Part shown: positions 1-6,563 of the stretch, one piece after another
Numbering within the stretch: the first letter of the stretch is position 1
Layout: each line of letters starts with the position of its first letter
IMG/VR virus record: IMGVR_UViG_3300010883_000393
Span: 1 to 25,816 of that record
Origin: a virus
DNA: 25,816 nucleotides
Strand: one strand, 5' to 3'
Made by a program: the position numbers and the translations under genes
The notes under the pieces: generated by a model
What the model was told of the DNA's origin: nothing
Databases searched by the model: none
Seen by the model: only the letters and a program-made list of their open reading frames with translations

Positions 1-395
1 AGAAACCAAACTTTGCGGCCATTTTGAATCGAGCCCGCTGTCTCGACTTTGACGATATCGCCCTGCTCTGCGAGCGAATAAGCGAAGTCGGCCAACTCAG
101 AGTTTTGGAATGGAACGTAACCAGTGCCGACGATCCCGAGTTGAGTCTTCGTATCGCTGCGAACGTTTAGAACGTGAGAGTCGATCGCCAATTCAGACAT
201 CGACGAGATGCCGGTCGACTCGCCGATCGTTTCGAGTTTCGCTGCGAGTGGCAACTGATCGACAGTCCAATCGAGCCCGCCGAGTCTCAGTGCTTCGTGG
301 GGCGTCGGAGCGTCTTGGACGACAGTGCCCAAACCATGCCATGCACCGCGTTTGGCGAGAACGACGTTATCATGTTCGTTAATTTCGTGGGCCAT
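1..395 (-). CDS. DUF932 (phage/plasmid-like, TIGR03299-type) protein, N-terminal part
   Basis: Leftward gene whose 3' part runs off the window; about 131 residues are visible. It starts MAHEINEHDN and continues with KRGAWHGLGTVV, a tryptophan/glycine start typical of the DUF932 family found in many phages and plasmids. A further family-like stretch, GIVGTGYVPFQNSEL, lies about 100 residues in, followed by the beginning of a beta-rich segment (GSIQNGRKVWF). The molecular role of DUF932 proteins is unknown. The ATG at 395 is chosen because ACGAAAG lies 8 nt upstream, the same element that precedes the other leftward genes. It is the last visible gene of that block, separated from the next one by a perfect hairpin. 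Family assignment is from remembered sequence pattern and was not searched. Confidence 0.8.
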   Translation of the reverse strand, partial: MAHEINEHDNVVLAKRGAWHGLGTVVQDAPTPHEALRLGGLDWTVDQLPLAAKLETIGESTGISSMSELAIDSHVLNVRSDTKTQLGIVGTGYVPFQNSELADFAYSLAEQGDIVKVETAGSIQNGRKVWF

Positions 396-403
396 CTTTA
401 GAA

Positions 404-410
404 CTTTCGT
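404..410 (-). promoter_or_regulatory. (A)ACGAAAG leader element of the DUF932 gene
   Basis: Read leftward this is ACGAAAG, ending 8 nt before the ATG at 395. GAAAG can pair with the extreme 3' end of 16S rRNA (CUUUC), so it probably acts as a weak ribosome binding site. The same word precedes all five leftward genes at nearly the same spacing. Confidence 0.5.
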
Positions 411-424
411 AAGGGGTGGAGAAA

Positions 425-448
425 GCGACGCTCGACATCGAGCGTCGC
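425..448 (-). terminator. Perfect 10-bp hairpin, possible leftward terminator
   Basis: Arms GCGACGCTCG and CGAGCGTCGC pair perfectly around a 4-nt loop (435-438). It lies between the stop of the coiled-coil gene (465) and the start of the DUF932 gene (395). Read leftward it is followed by TTTCTCC, a poor U-tract, so it may be an attenuator or mRNA-stabilising hairpin rather than a full terminator. Confidence 0.45.
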
Positions 449-464
449 AGAGAGTCGTGATTCG

Positions 465-1226
465 TTATCGGTTGTCGGTGATCGCTTCGAGATGCAGATG
501 CAGCGACTCGCAGAGATCGCACTCGTTCGACGTTAGTTCGCTATGTTCTTCGGCGTCGCAAAAGACGATCTCAAGTTCGTCGAGAAAGACTGTCGGCAAG
601 ATCTTCGAGAGTGTTCGAGCGACTGAGATGAGAGTCTGCTGCTTCGATGAGAATCTCGCTGCTTCGATGCTGCCCTGATCGCCGACGATCTGCGGGCGAA
701 CGTCTTCGACTGCTCTCGCGATTCTGAGTTGTGTCTGCTCTTCGATCTCTTCGACCATCGCGACGAGTTGCTTCTCGACAGCGTCTCGCTCGACGTTTAA
801 CGACGCTTCGACTGCTCGATCGATTCGATCTTCAAGAGTCGGGGAGTCGTCGACTCGCTGCTCTTCGATCTCTGCGACTCGCTGCTCGTCTGCTGCGATC
901 TCTACTGCGATCGCTTCTCGCTCTGCTGCGATCTCTGCTCGCTCTGCTGCGATCTCTGCTCGCTCGTCGTGATACGTCGAAGAGTCGATCGGCTCGTCTG
1001 CTTCGAGAGTCTCGAACTCTAAGTCGTTCTTCTTCGCGAGAGATCGAGCGACCATCTCGATCGCAGTCGCTTTCGCGTCTTCAAGATCGTCTGTGAAGTA
1101 GTCGGCAGACTTGATCGCTTTCCCGTCGCAGTTGAAACCGCGAACGCGAAACTCGTCGAGATCGCCGTTGTATCTGAGAGTCGTTCGGACGATCGTCTTC
1201 TTCGCTGTCTTCGTTGTCTTCTTCAT
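465..1226 (-). CDS. Hypothetical protein with coiled coil
   Basis: 253 aa, function not recognised. The N terminus is basic (MKKTTKTAKKTIV) followed by a short mixed domain to about residue 75. Residues about 88-125 are a charged Ala/Glu-rich helix built of 7-residue repeats (ERAEIAA), so a coiled coil is very likely; more charged helix follows to about 170. The C-terminal part (about 195-250) contains two cysteines in NECDLCESLHLH, a possible half zinc site. The ATG at 1226 is preceded by AACGAAAG at 8 nt. Co-oriented with the four other leftward genes; the context suggests an accessory or early function, but nothing in the sequence defines it. Confidence 0.75.
   Translation of the reverse strand: MKKTTKTAKKTIVRTTLRYNGDLDEFRVRGFNCDGKAIKSADYFTDDLEDAKATAIEMVARSLAKKNDLEFETLEADEPIDSSTYHDERAEIAAERAEIAAEREAIAVEIAADEQRVAEIEEQRVDDSPTLEDRIDRAVEASLNVERDAVEKQLVAMVEEIEEQTQLRIARAVEDVRPQIVGDQGSIEAARFSSKQQTLISVARTLSKILPTVFLDELEIVFCDAEEHSELTSNECDLCESLHLHLEAITDNR
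919..960 (-). repeat. Two-copy 21-bp tandem repeat encoding ERAEIAA heptads
   Basis: Two 21-bp copies, 919-939 and 940-960, appear identical by eye, inside the coiled-coil gene; a diverged third copy adjoins (residues EREAIAV). The 21-bp period keeps frame and equals one heptad, so copy change would lengthen the coil without breaking the gene. Confidence 0.7.
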
Positions 1227-1234
1227 CGTTTCGG

Positions 1235-1242
1235 CTTTCGTT
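1235..1242 (-). promoter_or_regulatory. AACGAAAG leader element of the coiled-coil gene
   Basis: Leftward AACGAAAG lies 8 nt before the ATG at 1226, in the longer shared leader AACGAAAGCCGAAACG, which is identical to that of the gene starting at 2612. Probable ribosome binding or translational control site. Confidence 0.5.
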
Positions 1243-1266
1243 GGGGGTTGGTGTTAATTGTCAAAG

Positions 1267-1650
1267 TTACTCGACGTGGCAGCAGCCATCGCTCTCGCAC
1301 TTCTCGTCGAGTTGTTCGTTCGTCAAATTGCGGCCACACTTTCGACAGTGCTTCTCTTCGTTCGAGTCGAAGTCGTGAACTCTTCTGAGTTGAAGCGTCT
1401 CGCGAATGAGAAAGTCGCACTGCTGCCCGACTGAGAATCTGATCTCGATTCTCTTGCCGTCGTCTCGAACTTGAGTCTCGACGCCGACACTGAATTGGAG
1501 AGCAGCGTCTTCGACTTCTGTCGAGATCTCTTTCATTCGTTCGAGAGCGTCTTCGAGAAGCATCTCAGAATCGTCGGCGTCGCCGATCCATTTAACGTTG
1601 CCGACGTGATCGCCATTCTCTCGTCGCGAGTGTCTGATCAGATAGAACAT
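1267..1650 (-). CDS. Small hypothetical protein with C-terminal Cys cluster
   Basis: 127 aa, not recognised as a named family. Residues 1-80 look like a small alpha/beta domain (MFYLIRHSRR start, then an acidic helix around 30-45). The C terminus carries C102-x2-C105, C118 and C123/C124-H125, a plausible zinc-ribbon or zinc-finger site. It ends 41 nt before the coiled-coil gene in the same direction. The ATG at 1650 has AACGAAAG 7 nt upstream. It could be a nucleic-acid- or protein-binding regulator, but that is inferred only from the Cys pattern. Confidence 0.7.
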   Translation of the reverse strand: MFYLIRHSRRENGDHVGNVKWIGDADDSEMLLEDALERMKEISTEVEDAALQFSVGVETQVRDDGKRIEIRFSVGQQCDFLIRETLQLRRVHDFDSNEEKHCRKCGRNLTNEQLDEKCESDGCCHVE

Positions 1651-1657
1651 GGTTTGG

Positions 1658-1665
1658 CTTTCGTT
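1658..1665 (-). promoter_or_regulatory. AACGAAAG leader element of the 127-aa gene
   Basis: Leftward AACGAAAG ending 7 nt before the ATG at 1650, then CCAAACC; same element as before the other leftward genes. Confidence 0.5.
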
Positions 1666-1679
1666 AGTTGTGAAGAAGA

Positions 1680-1702
1680 GCAGCGTCGACGATCGACGCT
1701 GC
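1680..1702 (-). terminator. Perfect 10-bp hairpin between leftward genes
   Basis: Arms GCAGCGTCGA (1680-1689) and TCGACGCTGC (1693-1702) are exact reverse complements with a 3-nt loop (or a 9-bp stem with a 5-nt loop). It lies between the stop at 1719 and the start at 1650. Read leftward it is followed by the pyrimidine-rich TCTTCTTC, so partial termination or attenuation is possible. Confidence 0.45.
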
Positions 1703-1718
1703 GAGTGCAGCGTCGTCT

Positions 1719-2612
1719 CTAGTCGCGATCGCCGAATCGTTCGAGTCGCTCTTGCATCGACATCGGCTTCGACGACATCGAGTTCGAGCAGACGACGCGA
1801 GTATCGATCGACGCGATTCGCTTATAGAGTTTCGGGAACCTGCTCGAAGCGATGAGCCCGCCCCCGGTGAATCTGATCGTTCCGAATCTCTCGTCGACGT
1901 TCTCGACGATAACGACGAAGCCAAGATCTGTAATGTATCGAGCCCCGACGACTGCTTCTGGGCAAGGGTACGGCTTCTCGACTTTCGCGAGATCTTCACC
2001 GGAGACGATGAAGAGAGCAGAGTTCTCGAAGTTCTCTTCGAAGAGAAGTCGCTCTTCATACGTGCCAAAGAAGTCGACTGTCGTCTCGTTGCTGAGAGTG
2101 TAGCGGAACGACTTCTTCTTCGCGTTCTCGTCGACTGCATCGACAGCGAACTTCTCGCAGCAGTTCTCGCAGATCGCTTCGTCTGCTTGAGTCTTCCCGG
2201 TTGCGTCGTTGTCGCAGAACTCGCAAGTCGTCTTCTTCGCTTCGAGTCGTCGCTCGAAGACTGCGACTGCGTCGTCGAGAGAATAACCGGCGAGTTCGAT
2301 ATCGAGCGTTCTGATCTTGCCATCTGTCCCGACATCGTTCGTCGTCCAATGCGACTCGCCAACGAGAACGAGAGAGTCGAACTCGCTCGTTCTGATCAAC
2401 TCTGCTTCGATCAGTTTGCCACTCATCGTTACGACTTGAACGCTGTCGTTCTTCTTCGCTTCGTTCGCTGCATCTTTCAGAGTCTCAGTCGCTTCGTTGA
2501 ACTCGCTCCACTTGCCAGATTGGTTTGTGATCGTCTGCGAGTCGAACAGGTTGTCGACTGCTGCGATAAGTTCGTCGAGTTTCTGCTGCGTCGTCTTCGT
2601 TTCGTTTCTCAT
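1719..2612 (-). CDS. Hypothetical protein with internal zinc ribbon
   Basis: 297 aa, function unknown. Residues 1-55 form a charged helical region. A CxxC pair at C130/C133 is followed 14 residues later by C148/C151 (plus C152), a classic four-Cys zinc-ribbon arrangement. The following 145 residues (FRYTLSNETTVDFFGTYEERL onward) look alternating beta/alpha. Antisense reading also gives long open frames, but this frame is supported by the upstream AACGAAAG leader and by the regular gene spacing. It sits in the leftward block with other unknowns, so an accessory, early or host-takeover role is possible. There is no visible catalytic motif. Confidence 0.72.
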   Translation of the reverse strand: MRNETKTTQQKLDELIAAVDNLFDSQTITNQSGKWSEFNEATETLKDAANEAKKNDSVQVVTMSGKLIEAELIRTSEFDSLVLVGESHWTTNDVGTDGKIRTLDIELAGYSLDDAVAVFERRLEAKKTTCEFCDNDATGKTQADEAICENCCEKFAVDAVDENAKKKSFRYTLSNETTVDFFGTYEERLLFEENFENSALFIVSGEDLAKVEKPYPCPEAVVGARYITDLGFVVIVENVDERFGTIRFTGGGLIASSRFPKLYKRIASIDTRVVCSNSMSSKPMSMQERLERFGDRD

Positions 2613-2620
2613 CGTTTCGG

Positions 2621-2628
2621 CTTTCGTT
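2621..2628 (-). promoter_or_regulatory. AACGAAAG leader element of the zinc-ribbon gene
   Basis: Leftward AACGAAAG 8 nt before the ATG at 2612, within AACGAAAGCCGAAACG, the same 16 nt as before 1226. Further upstream (2641-2662) lies a run of ACGAA/ACGAAAC words that resembles the one at 23428-23454. Confidence 0.5.
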
Positions 2629-2664
2629 GAAGTTGTTTAGTTTCGTTGTTTCGTTCGTTCGTCT

Positions 2665-2841
2665 TTACCAACCAAATACGCTCGACGCTTCTGCGACTGC
2701 TTCGCTCGCAGACATCGCTCGCCACTCTGCGAGAATTCGCTTGATATCTCGAACGTCGTCTTCGTCGTCTGTGTCGGTGCTTTGAAAGAACTCGACGAGT
2801 CTCGCGATAACTTCTTTCTTCGTGATCTGCTTCGTTCTCAT
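2665..2841 (-). CDS. Small hypothetical protein, 58 aa
   Basis: Starts MRTKQITKKEVIARLVEFF and ends SSVFGW; 58 residues, basic at the N terminus, acidic in the middle (DTDDEDDVRD), predicted mostly helical. The open frame extends upstream to 3111, but that longer form would overlap the start of the rightward gene at 3062 and lacks a leader element. The ATG at 2841 has AACGAAAG 7 nt upstream like its leftward neighbours, which decides the start. It is the first gene of the leftward block, 52 nt before the zinc-ribbon gene. Function unknown; size and charge would suit a small regulator. Confidence 0.6.
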   Translation of the reverse strand: MRTKQITKKEVIARLVEFFQSTDTDDEDDVRDIKRILAEWRAMSASEAVAEASSVFGW

Positions 2842-2848
2842 GGCTTCG

Positions 2849-2856
2849 CTTTCGTT
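2849..2856 (-). promoter_or_regulatory. AACGAAAG leader element of the 58-aa gene
   Basis: Leftward AACGAAAG lies 7 nt before the ATG at 2841, followed by CGAAGCC. It supports the short start over the longer open frame. Confidence 0.5.
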
Positions 2857-3061
2857 TGAGTTTCGTTGTCGTTTCTTCGCGTCGTTTTTAAGTCCTAGTG
2901 TCGCATAAACGGGACACAACCGGAAGGCAATTAAGTCTCGACAACGGGGCGAAACACTCGAAGAACCGAGCCATTTTGAATAATCGCAGAAAATAAAATC
3001 CCGCCCGACCCGGAGTTCTTCGACTTGCAGGCGTCGAAGCGTCGCCCCTAGAATCTCGCTC
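2857..3061. promoter_or_regulatory. Divergent intergenic region, probable promoter region
   Basis: The only place in the window where genes diverge, so promoters for both the leftward block and the head operon are expected here. It contains a small inverted repeat GTGTC...GACAC (2898-2917, 10-nt spacer) that could be an operator, and an A/T-rich patch around 2972-2999. No convincing -35/-10 pair was found by eye in either direction, and the rightward gene at 3062 has a poor Shine-Dalgarno. Confidence 0.4.
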
Positions 3062-3367
3062 ATGGCCACATTAAACACGTTTGCACAAGTCGACGCCGAA
3101 CTCGCTGCCACCGCTGATTACGATATCGAAAACGATATCTCCAAAGCGAAGCGACGAGTCGCAGCACTCAGAAGAAAGTTGGACTTCGTCTCGTCGTCGA
3201 CTCGCGACTCGCAGACGATGCAGTTCCAACAATCGGAGATTCGTCGCCAGTTACAATCTGCGATCGACTTCGTTCGCGGGAACCAAGCGACGACTGAGTC
3301 GCAGCGTCTCGCGAATCCAAACGTCGTTCACGCGGACTTCTCACAGTTTCGGAGTAACGGCGGATGA
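3062..3367 (+). CDS. gpW-like head-tail joining protein (by position)
   Basis: 101 aa, mostly helical: MATLNTFAQVDAEL, then a Lys/Arg-rich helix (ISKAKRRVAALRRKLDFV) and a second helix (SEIRRQLQSAIDFV). Small helical proteins of this kind sit directly before the lambda-type portal (lambda gpW is 68 aa) and plug the head-tail joint. The stop overlaps the portal start as ATGA (3364-3367), giving translational coupling. Identity rests on position, size and helix pattern; no diagnostic residue is recognised. It could instead be a remnant small-terminase-like or other joining protein. No terminase gene precedes it here. Confidence 0.6.
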   Translation: MATLNTFAQVDAELAATADYDIENDISKAKRRVAALRRKLDFVSSSTRDSQTMQFQQSEIRRQLQSAIDFVRGNQATTESQRLANPNVVHADFSQFRSNGG

Positions 3368-5109
3368 TCCAAAACGCAGAAGCAGCGAAGACACTTCTCG
3401 GCAGACTCGAAGCGATCGACTCGAACATCGCAGAGAGAAAGCAATACGTTTCGGAGAAAGATTATCACGACGCCAAGTCGAGTTATTCTGCGGGCGAGTC
3501 TGGCAGAATGAATCCGATTCCATCGGGCGTCGATCCGCTCGGCACTGATGCCGACTATCACTATCAAACCGAACGCAACTATTTTCTGATGGTCGAGCGT
3601 GGACGAGCAGCAGTCCGAAACCACCCGCTCGTGGAGTCTGGAATCAATAGACTGATCGCGAACGTTCGACTCGGCGACTTTCGTCTCGACGTTAGTTCGA
3701 CCGACGAAGGGCTTGAGACTGCACTCCAAGACAAATGGCTCGACTGGTCCGACGACAAGTCGCAATGTGATTTCGAACAGGTGCGAACGTTCGGCGAGAT
3801 CTCTCGACAATCGTTCTTCTCGCAAGTTGTCGACGGCGATATCTTGCATCTGCCGCTCTTCGATGGCTCGCTTCAAACCTGGGAAGGTCACCACTTGCGA
3901 TCGCCGTTCGGACATCGCAACCGATCATACGGATCAGATCAGAACGGCATCATTCACGGCGTCGAGATCAAAGGCGGGCGAACAGTCGCCTACCACCTAA
4001 CGCCGTTTAACTTAGCATTCACGCAGACGCTCTCGTCGATGCGGCAGTCGCAGCGATACGAAGCATTCGACGCGATGGGCAACCAACGAGTTTTTTGGAA
4101 AGGCTTTACGCATCGCTTCGGACAACGACGCGGCGTCTCGAAGTTATCGCCGCCCCGCGATGCGATGAACGGCTTCGATGATCTCAACTATGCCGGAATT
4201 AAATCGGCACTTCGTCGGGCTCTCATCTCTTACATTATGGAATCAAACGGCCCAGCGTCGCCCGACGTTCCCGTCGCCGGCGGTGGTGCGATCCCGAAGT
4301 CTGGCGATCGTTATGCAGAGACTCGCGGGCTCGGGCTTGAGTCTGTGACGATCGAACAACTTGGCGAAGCCGCTCAAGTTTTTAAGTCGCCCGAAGGCTA
4401 TACGATGAAGGGCTGGAATGCCAATATGCCGGGCTCTGGCTTCTTCGAGCAAGGTGCCCTCTTGCTTACGATGCTGGCGACCAATCTCGATATCCCGCTG
4501 AGTTTTTTGCTGCTGGACGGATCGCTTGTGAACTTTCACGGCGGGCGAATGACGTTCGACCAAGTCAAAATGAGAATGCAGCAACTCCAGACAGATCAGA
4601 TCTCTGGACTTCATTCTCCGACGTTCAAGTGGAAACTGAGACAGTGGACGACTCCGGGCTCGTTGCAGTTCGATCCAGCGATCGCAAGAGCAGCGAAAGC
4701 GGCCCCGCCTACGTTCAAGTTTCGACCGCGTGGTTGGCCTTATACGAAGCCGCTCGAAGACTGGGGGGCCAGCGATCTTGCTGAGAAACGAAACCTAAAG
4801 TCGGCTCGGGCGATACTCGCAGACATCGGCGTCGACGAAGACGAACACCAGAAAGAAATCGTCAAAGGGCGGGCGAACTTTCATCGAGTCGCGATCCGCG
4901 AAGCACTCGAAGTCCAGCAAGAGTTTCCGGAGATCGAGTTCGACGTGCCGTCGTTCTATCGCGAGTTGATGTATGGAAACGAGTCGTCGAGTGTCGAATC
5001 GTGGGCCACTCAAGCAGTAACTCCAGAAGTTAAACCGACCGAAGACGACGAGATCGTCGACGATAAGAAACCACCCGCGAAGAAAGAAGACGAAGCCGAT
5101 GCCGAATAA
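3364..5109 (+). CDS. Lambda-type phage portal protein
   Basis: 581 aa, the usual length range for the lambda portal family (Phage_portal_2, PF05136), which forms the dodecameric DNA entry ring at one capsid vertex and docks terminase and tail. Recognisable stretches are the N-terminal RNYFLMVERGRAAVRNHPLV followed by GINRLIANV (residues about 75-100), a wing/clip region around WLDWSDDKSQCDF and DGDILHLPLFDG, and the later region with LATNLDIPLSFLLLDGS (about 375-390), where lambda-like portals carry a conserved LG-x-P-like turn. The C-terminal 50 residues are acidic and Lys-rich, ending DDKKPPAKKEDEADAE. The gene overlaps its left neighbour by ATGA and the protease gene by 11 nt. High confidence in the family. 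Confidence 0.92.
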   Translation: MIQNAEAAKTLLGRLEAIDSNIAERKQYVSEKDYHDAKSSYSAGESGRMNPIPSGVDPLGTDADYHYQTERNYFLMVERGRAAVRNHPLVESGINRLIANVRLGDFRLDVSSTDEGLETALQDKWLDWSDDKSQCDFEQVRTFGEISRQSFFSQVVDGDILHLPLFDGSLQTWEGHHLRSPFGHRNRSYGSDQNGIIHGVEIKGGRTVAYHLTPFNLAFTQTLSSMRQSQRYEAFDAMGNQRVFWKGFTHRFGQRRGVSKLSPPRDAMNGFDDLNYAGIKSALRRALISYIMESNGPASPDVPVAGGGAIPKSGDRYAETRGLGLESVTIEQLGEAAQVFKSPEGYTMKGWNANMPGSGFFEQGALLLTMLATNLDIPLSFLLLDGSLVNFHGGRMTFDQVKMRMQQLQTDQISGLHSPTFKWKLRQWTTPGSLQFDPAIARAAKAAPPTFKFRPRGWPYTKPLEDWGASDLAEKRNLKSARAILADIGVDEDEHQKEIVKGRANFHRVAIREALEVQQEFPEIEFDVPSFYRELMYGNESSSVESWATQAVTPEVKPTEDDEIVDDKKPPAKKEDEADAE

Positions 5110-6502
5110 AAACGAAGACTATGTCGTTCCGTTTTCAATGGCCTGCTCCGACGTGCCGAGGCTCGATGATTACTTCGGCATCTGGTCGATCTTCGATGCT
5201 CCGTTTCGATCGCTCGTCGATAACGCTAATGGTATGAATCTCGAAGTCCATGCAGCAGCAACGAGAGAACGAGCGAAGAAGCGAACAGAGAGCCCGTCGT
5301 CGTTTGAAATGACGGCAGAAGGCGTCGCGTTCTTTTGGATTCAAGGTGCGATGATGAAGTCGGCATCTTCGATGGGCGAAGGCACGTCGACAGTTAATCT
5401 CCGACAGCAGATTCGAGCAGCGAAACGAGATCCGAAAGTTCGCGGAGCGATGATGATCATCGACTCGCCCGGAGGCACTGTGAAAGGGAACCGAGATCTG
5501 GCAGACGACGTGGCGGCATTCGCAGCAGCCAAGCCGATCTATGCTTTCACAGAGGACCTGACGGCGTCTGCTGCCGTCTCGATCGCAAGCCAAGCGACGA
5601 AGCGATTCGCGAACAACGACTCGGCACTTTATGGGGCAATGGGCACCTACTCGGTTCTCATCGACTCATCTGGACAAGCAGAGAAAGTCGGCGTCGAAGT
5701 CCACGTCGTTCGGGCTGGCGAGTTCAAAGGCGTCGGAGAGCCCGGCACTGAGATCACAGAAAAACAACTCGGCGAAGTCCAACGAATTGTCGACTCGCTG
5801 AATGATGGATATATCGGACTGATCGCTCGTGGGCTCGGAGTCGACGAGTCGAAGATTCGCTCGATCGCAGATGGCAGAATCCATACTGCGAAAGACGCTC
5901 TCGCGTTTAGTCTGATCGATGGAGTGCAGTCGTTCGAGACAACCTATGCGGCTCTCGTTTCACAAATAGAAGACGCGGCGTCGTTGTCTTCAACCTCTGG
6001 AGGAATAACTATGTCCGATAAGAACACCCCAGCGACTCTCGCTGAGTTAAAATCAAAGTTTCCAAAGTCGAACGCAGACTGGCGAGAGAAGCAGATCGAA
6101 GCAGAAGCGACGATCGAAGATGCTGCGATCGCTTATGCCGCCCACGTCGAAGCGGAAGCGAAAGATCGAGAAGATAAGTTGCAGAAAGAACTCGACGAAG
6201 CGAAAGCGAAGAGCGGCGAGTCGCTCGGGAATAGCGCTCTCGAAGAGAACAGCAGCGGCGGCGACTTCCAATCTCAGAGCGGCGATCCGGTTGCAGACTT
6301 TAACTCCGAAGTGGCTCGCATCTGCGGCACCAACGCAACGTTCGACAGTCGCCAGAGTGCGATCAGACAAGTCGCCAACAAGAATACGGATCTTTATGAA
6401 GCATACTTGATCGCGACGAATAAGTCGTCGCGAAAAGTTACCCGACAGATCAGCGACAAGATGGAAGAGTTCCGAGAACTCGCGAAGACTTACGACAACT
6501 AA
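5099..6502 (+). CDS. S49 (SppA/lambda gpC-like) capsid assembly protease with C-terminal scaffold
   Basis: 467 aa. Residues about 75-290 are a peptidase S49 domain: FFWIQGAMM, the DSPGG turn (122-126), the nucleophile Ser157 in TASAAVSIAS and the probable catalytic Lys210 in RAGEFKGVGEPG. In lambda-like phages this protease matures the prohead. From residue 305 a second part begins (MSDKNTPATLAEL), with charged coiled-coil helices and a helical C terminus, the expected architecture of a fused scaffold like lambda C-Nu3. A strong internal Shine-Dalgarno (GGAGG, 7-8 nt before the in-frame ATG at 6011) suggests the scaffold is also made alone. It overlaps the portal by 11 nt, and capsid genes follow. 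Confidence 0.9.
   Translation: MPNKNEDYVVPFSMACSDVPRLDDYFGIWSIFDAPFRSLVDNANGMNLEVHAAATRERAKKRTESPSSFEMTAEGVAFFWIQGAMMKSASSMGEGTSTVNLRQQIRAAKRDPKVRGAMMIIDSPGGTVKGNRDLADDVAAFAAAKPIYAFTEDLTASAAVSIASQATKRFANNDSALYGAMGTYSVLIDSSGQAEKVGVEVHVVRAGEFKGVGEPGTEITEKQLGEVQRIVDSLNDGYIGLIARGLGVDESKIRSIADGRIHTAKDALAFSLIDGVQSFETTYAALVSQIEDAASLSSTSGGITMSDKNTPATLAELKSKFPKSNADWREKQIEAEATIEDAAIAYAAHVEAEAKDREDKLQKELDEAKAKSGESLGNSALEENSSGGDFQSQSGDPVADFNSEVARICGTNATFDSRQSAIRQVANKNTDLYEAYLIATNKSSRKVTRQISDKMEEFRELAKTYDN
6011..6502 (+). CDS. Nested scaffold protein from internal start (Nu3-like)
   Basis: In-frame internal ATG (residue 305 of the protease gene) preceded by CTCTGGAGGAATAACT, one of the best Shine-Dalgarno sequences in the window. 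The product would be 163 aa: a charged helical N-terminal half (KQIEAEATIEDAAIAYAAHV, then DREDKLQKELDEAKAK), a Gly/Ser-rich hinge (about residues 68-90) and a compact helical C-terminal domain. Lambda makes scaffold Nu3 from an internal start in gene C in just this way. Seen: the start and its ribosome site. Inferred: separate expression and scaffold role. Confidence 0.6.
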   Translation: MSDKNTPATLAELKSKFPKSNADWREKQIEAEATIEDAAIAYAAHVEAEAKDREDKLQKELDEAKAKSGESLGNSALEENSSGGDFQSQSGDPVADFNSEVARICGTNATFDSRQSAIRQVANKNTDLYEAYLIATNKSSRKVTRQISDKMEEFRELAKTYDN

Positions 6503-6563
6503 ACGAAGCGGCGATCGCTCGTTCTTAACACCACCAAAACTCATTCTCTTGCGGAGATTTAAA

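Noticed and set aside
18-2982. 12-nt word GCCATTTTGAAT shared by 18-29 and about 2971-2982
   Set aside because: Pairs of 12-nt matches are expected by chance in 26 kb, and the two contexts differ.
2665-3111. 148-aa version of the small leftward gene
   Set aside because: It would overlap the start of the rightward 3062 gene and lacks the AACGAAAG leader found at the shorter start.
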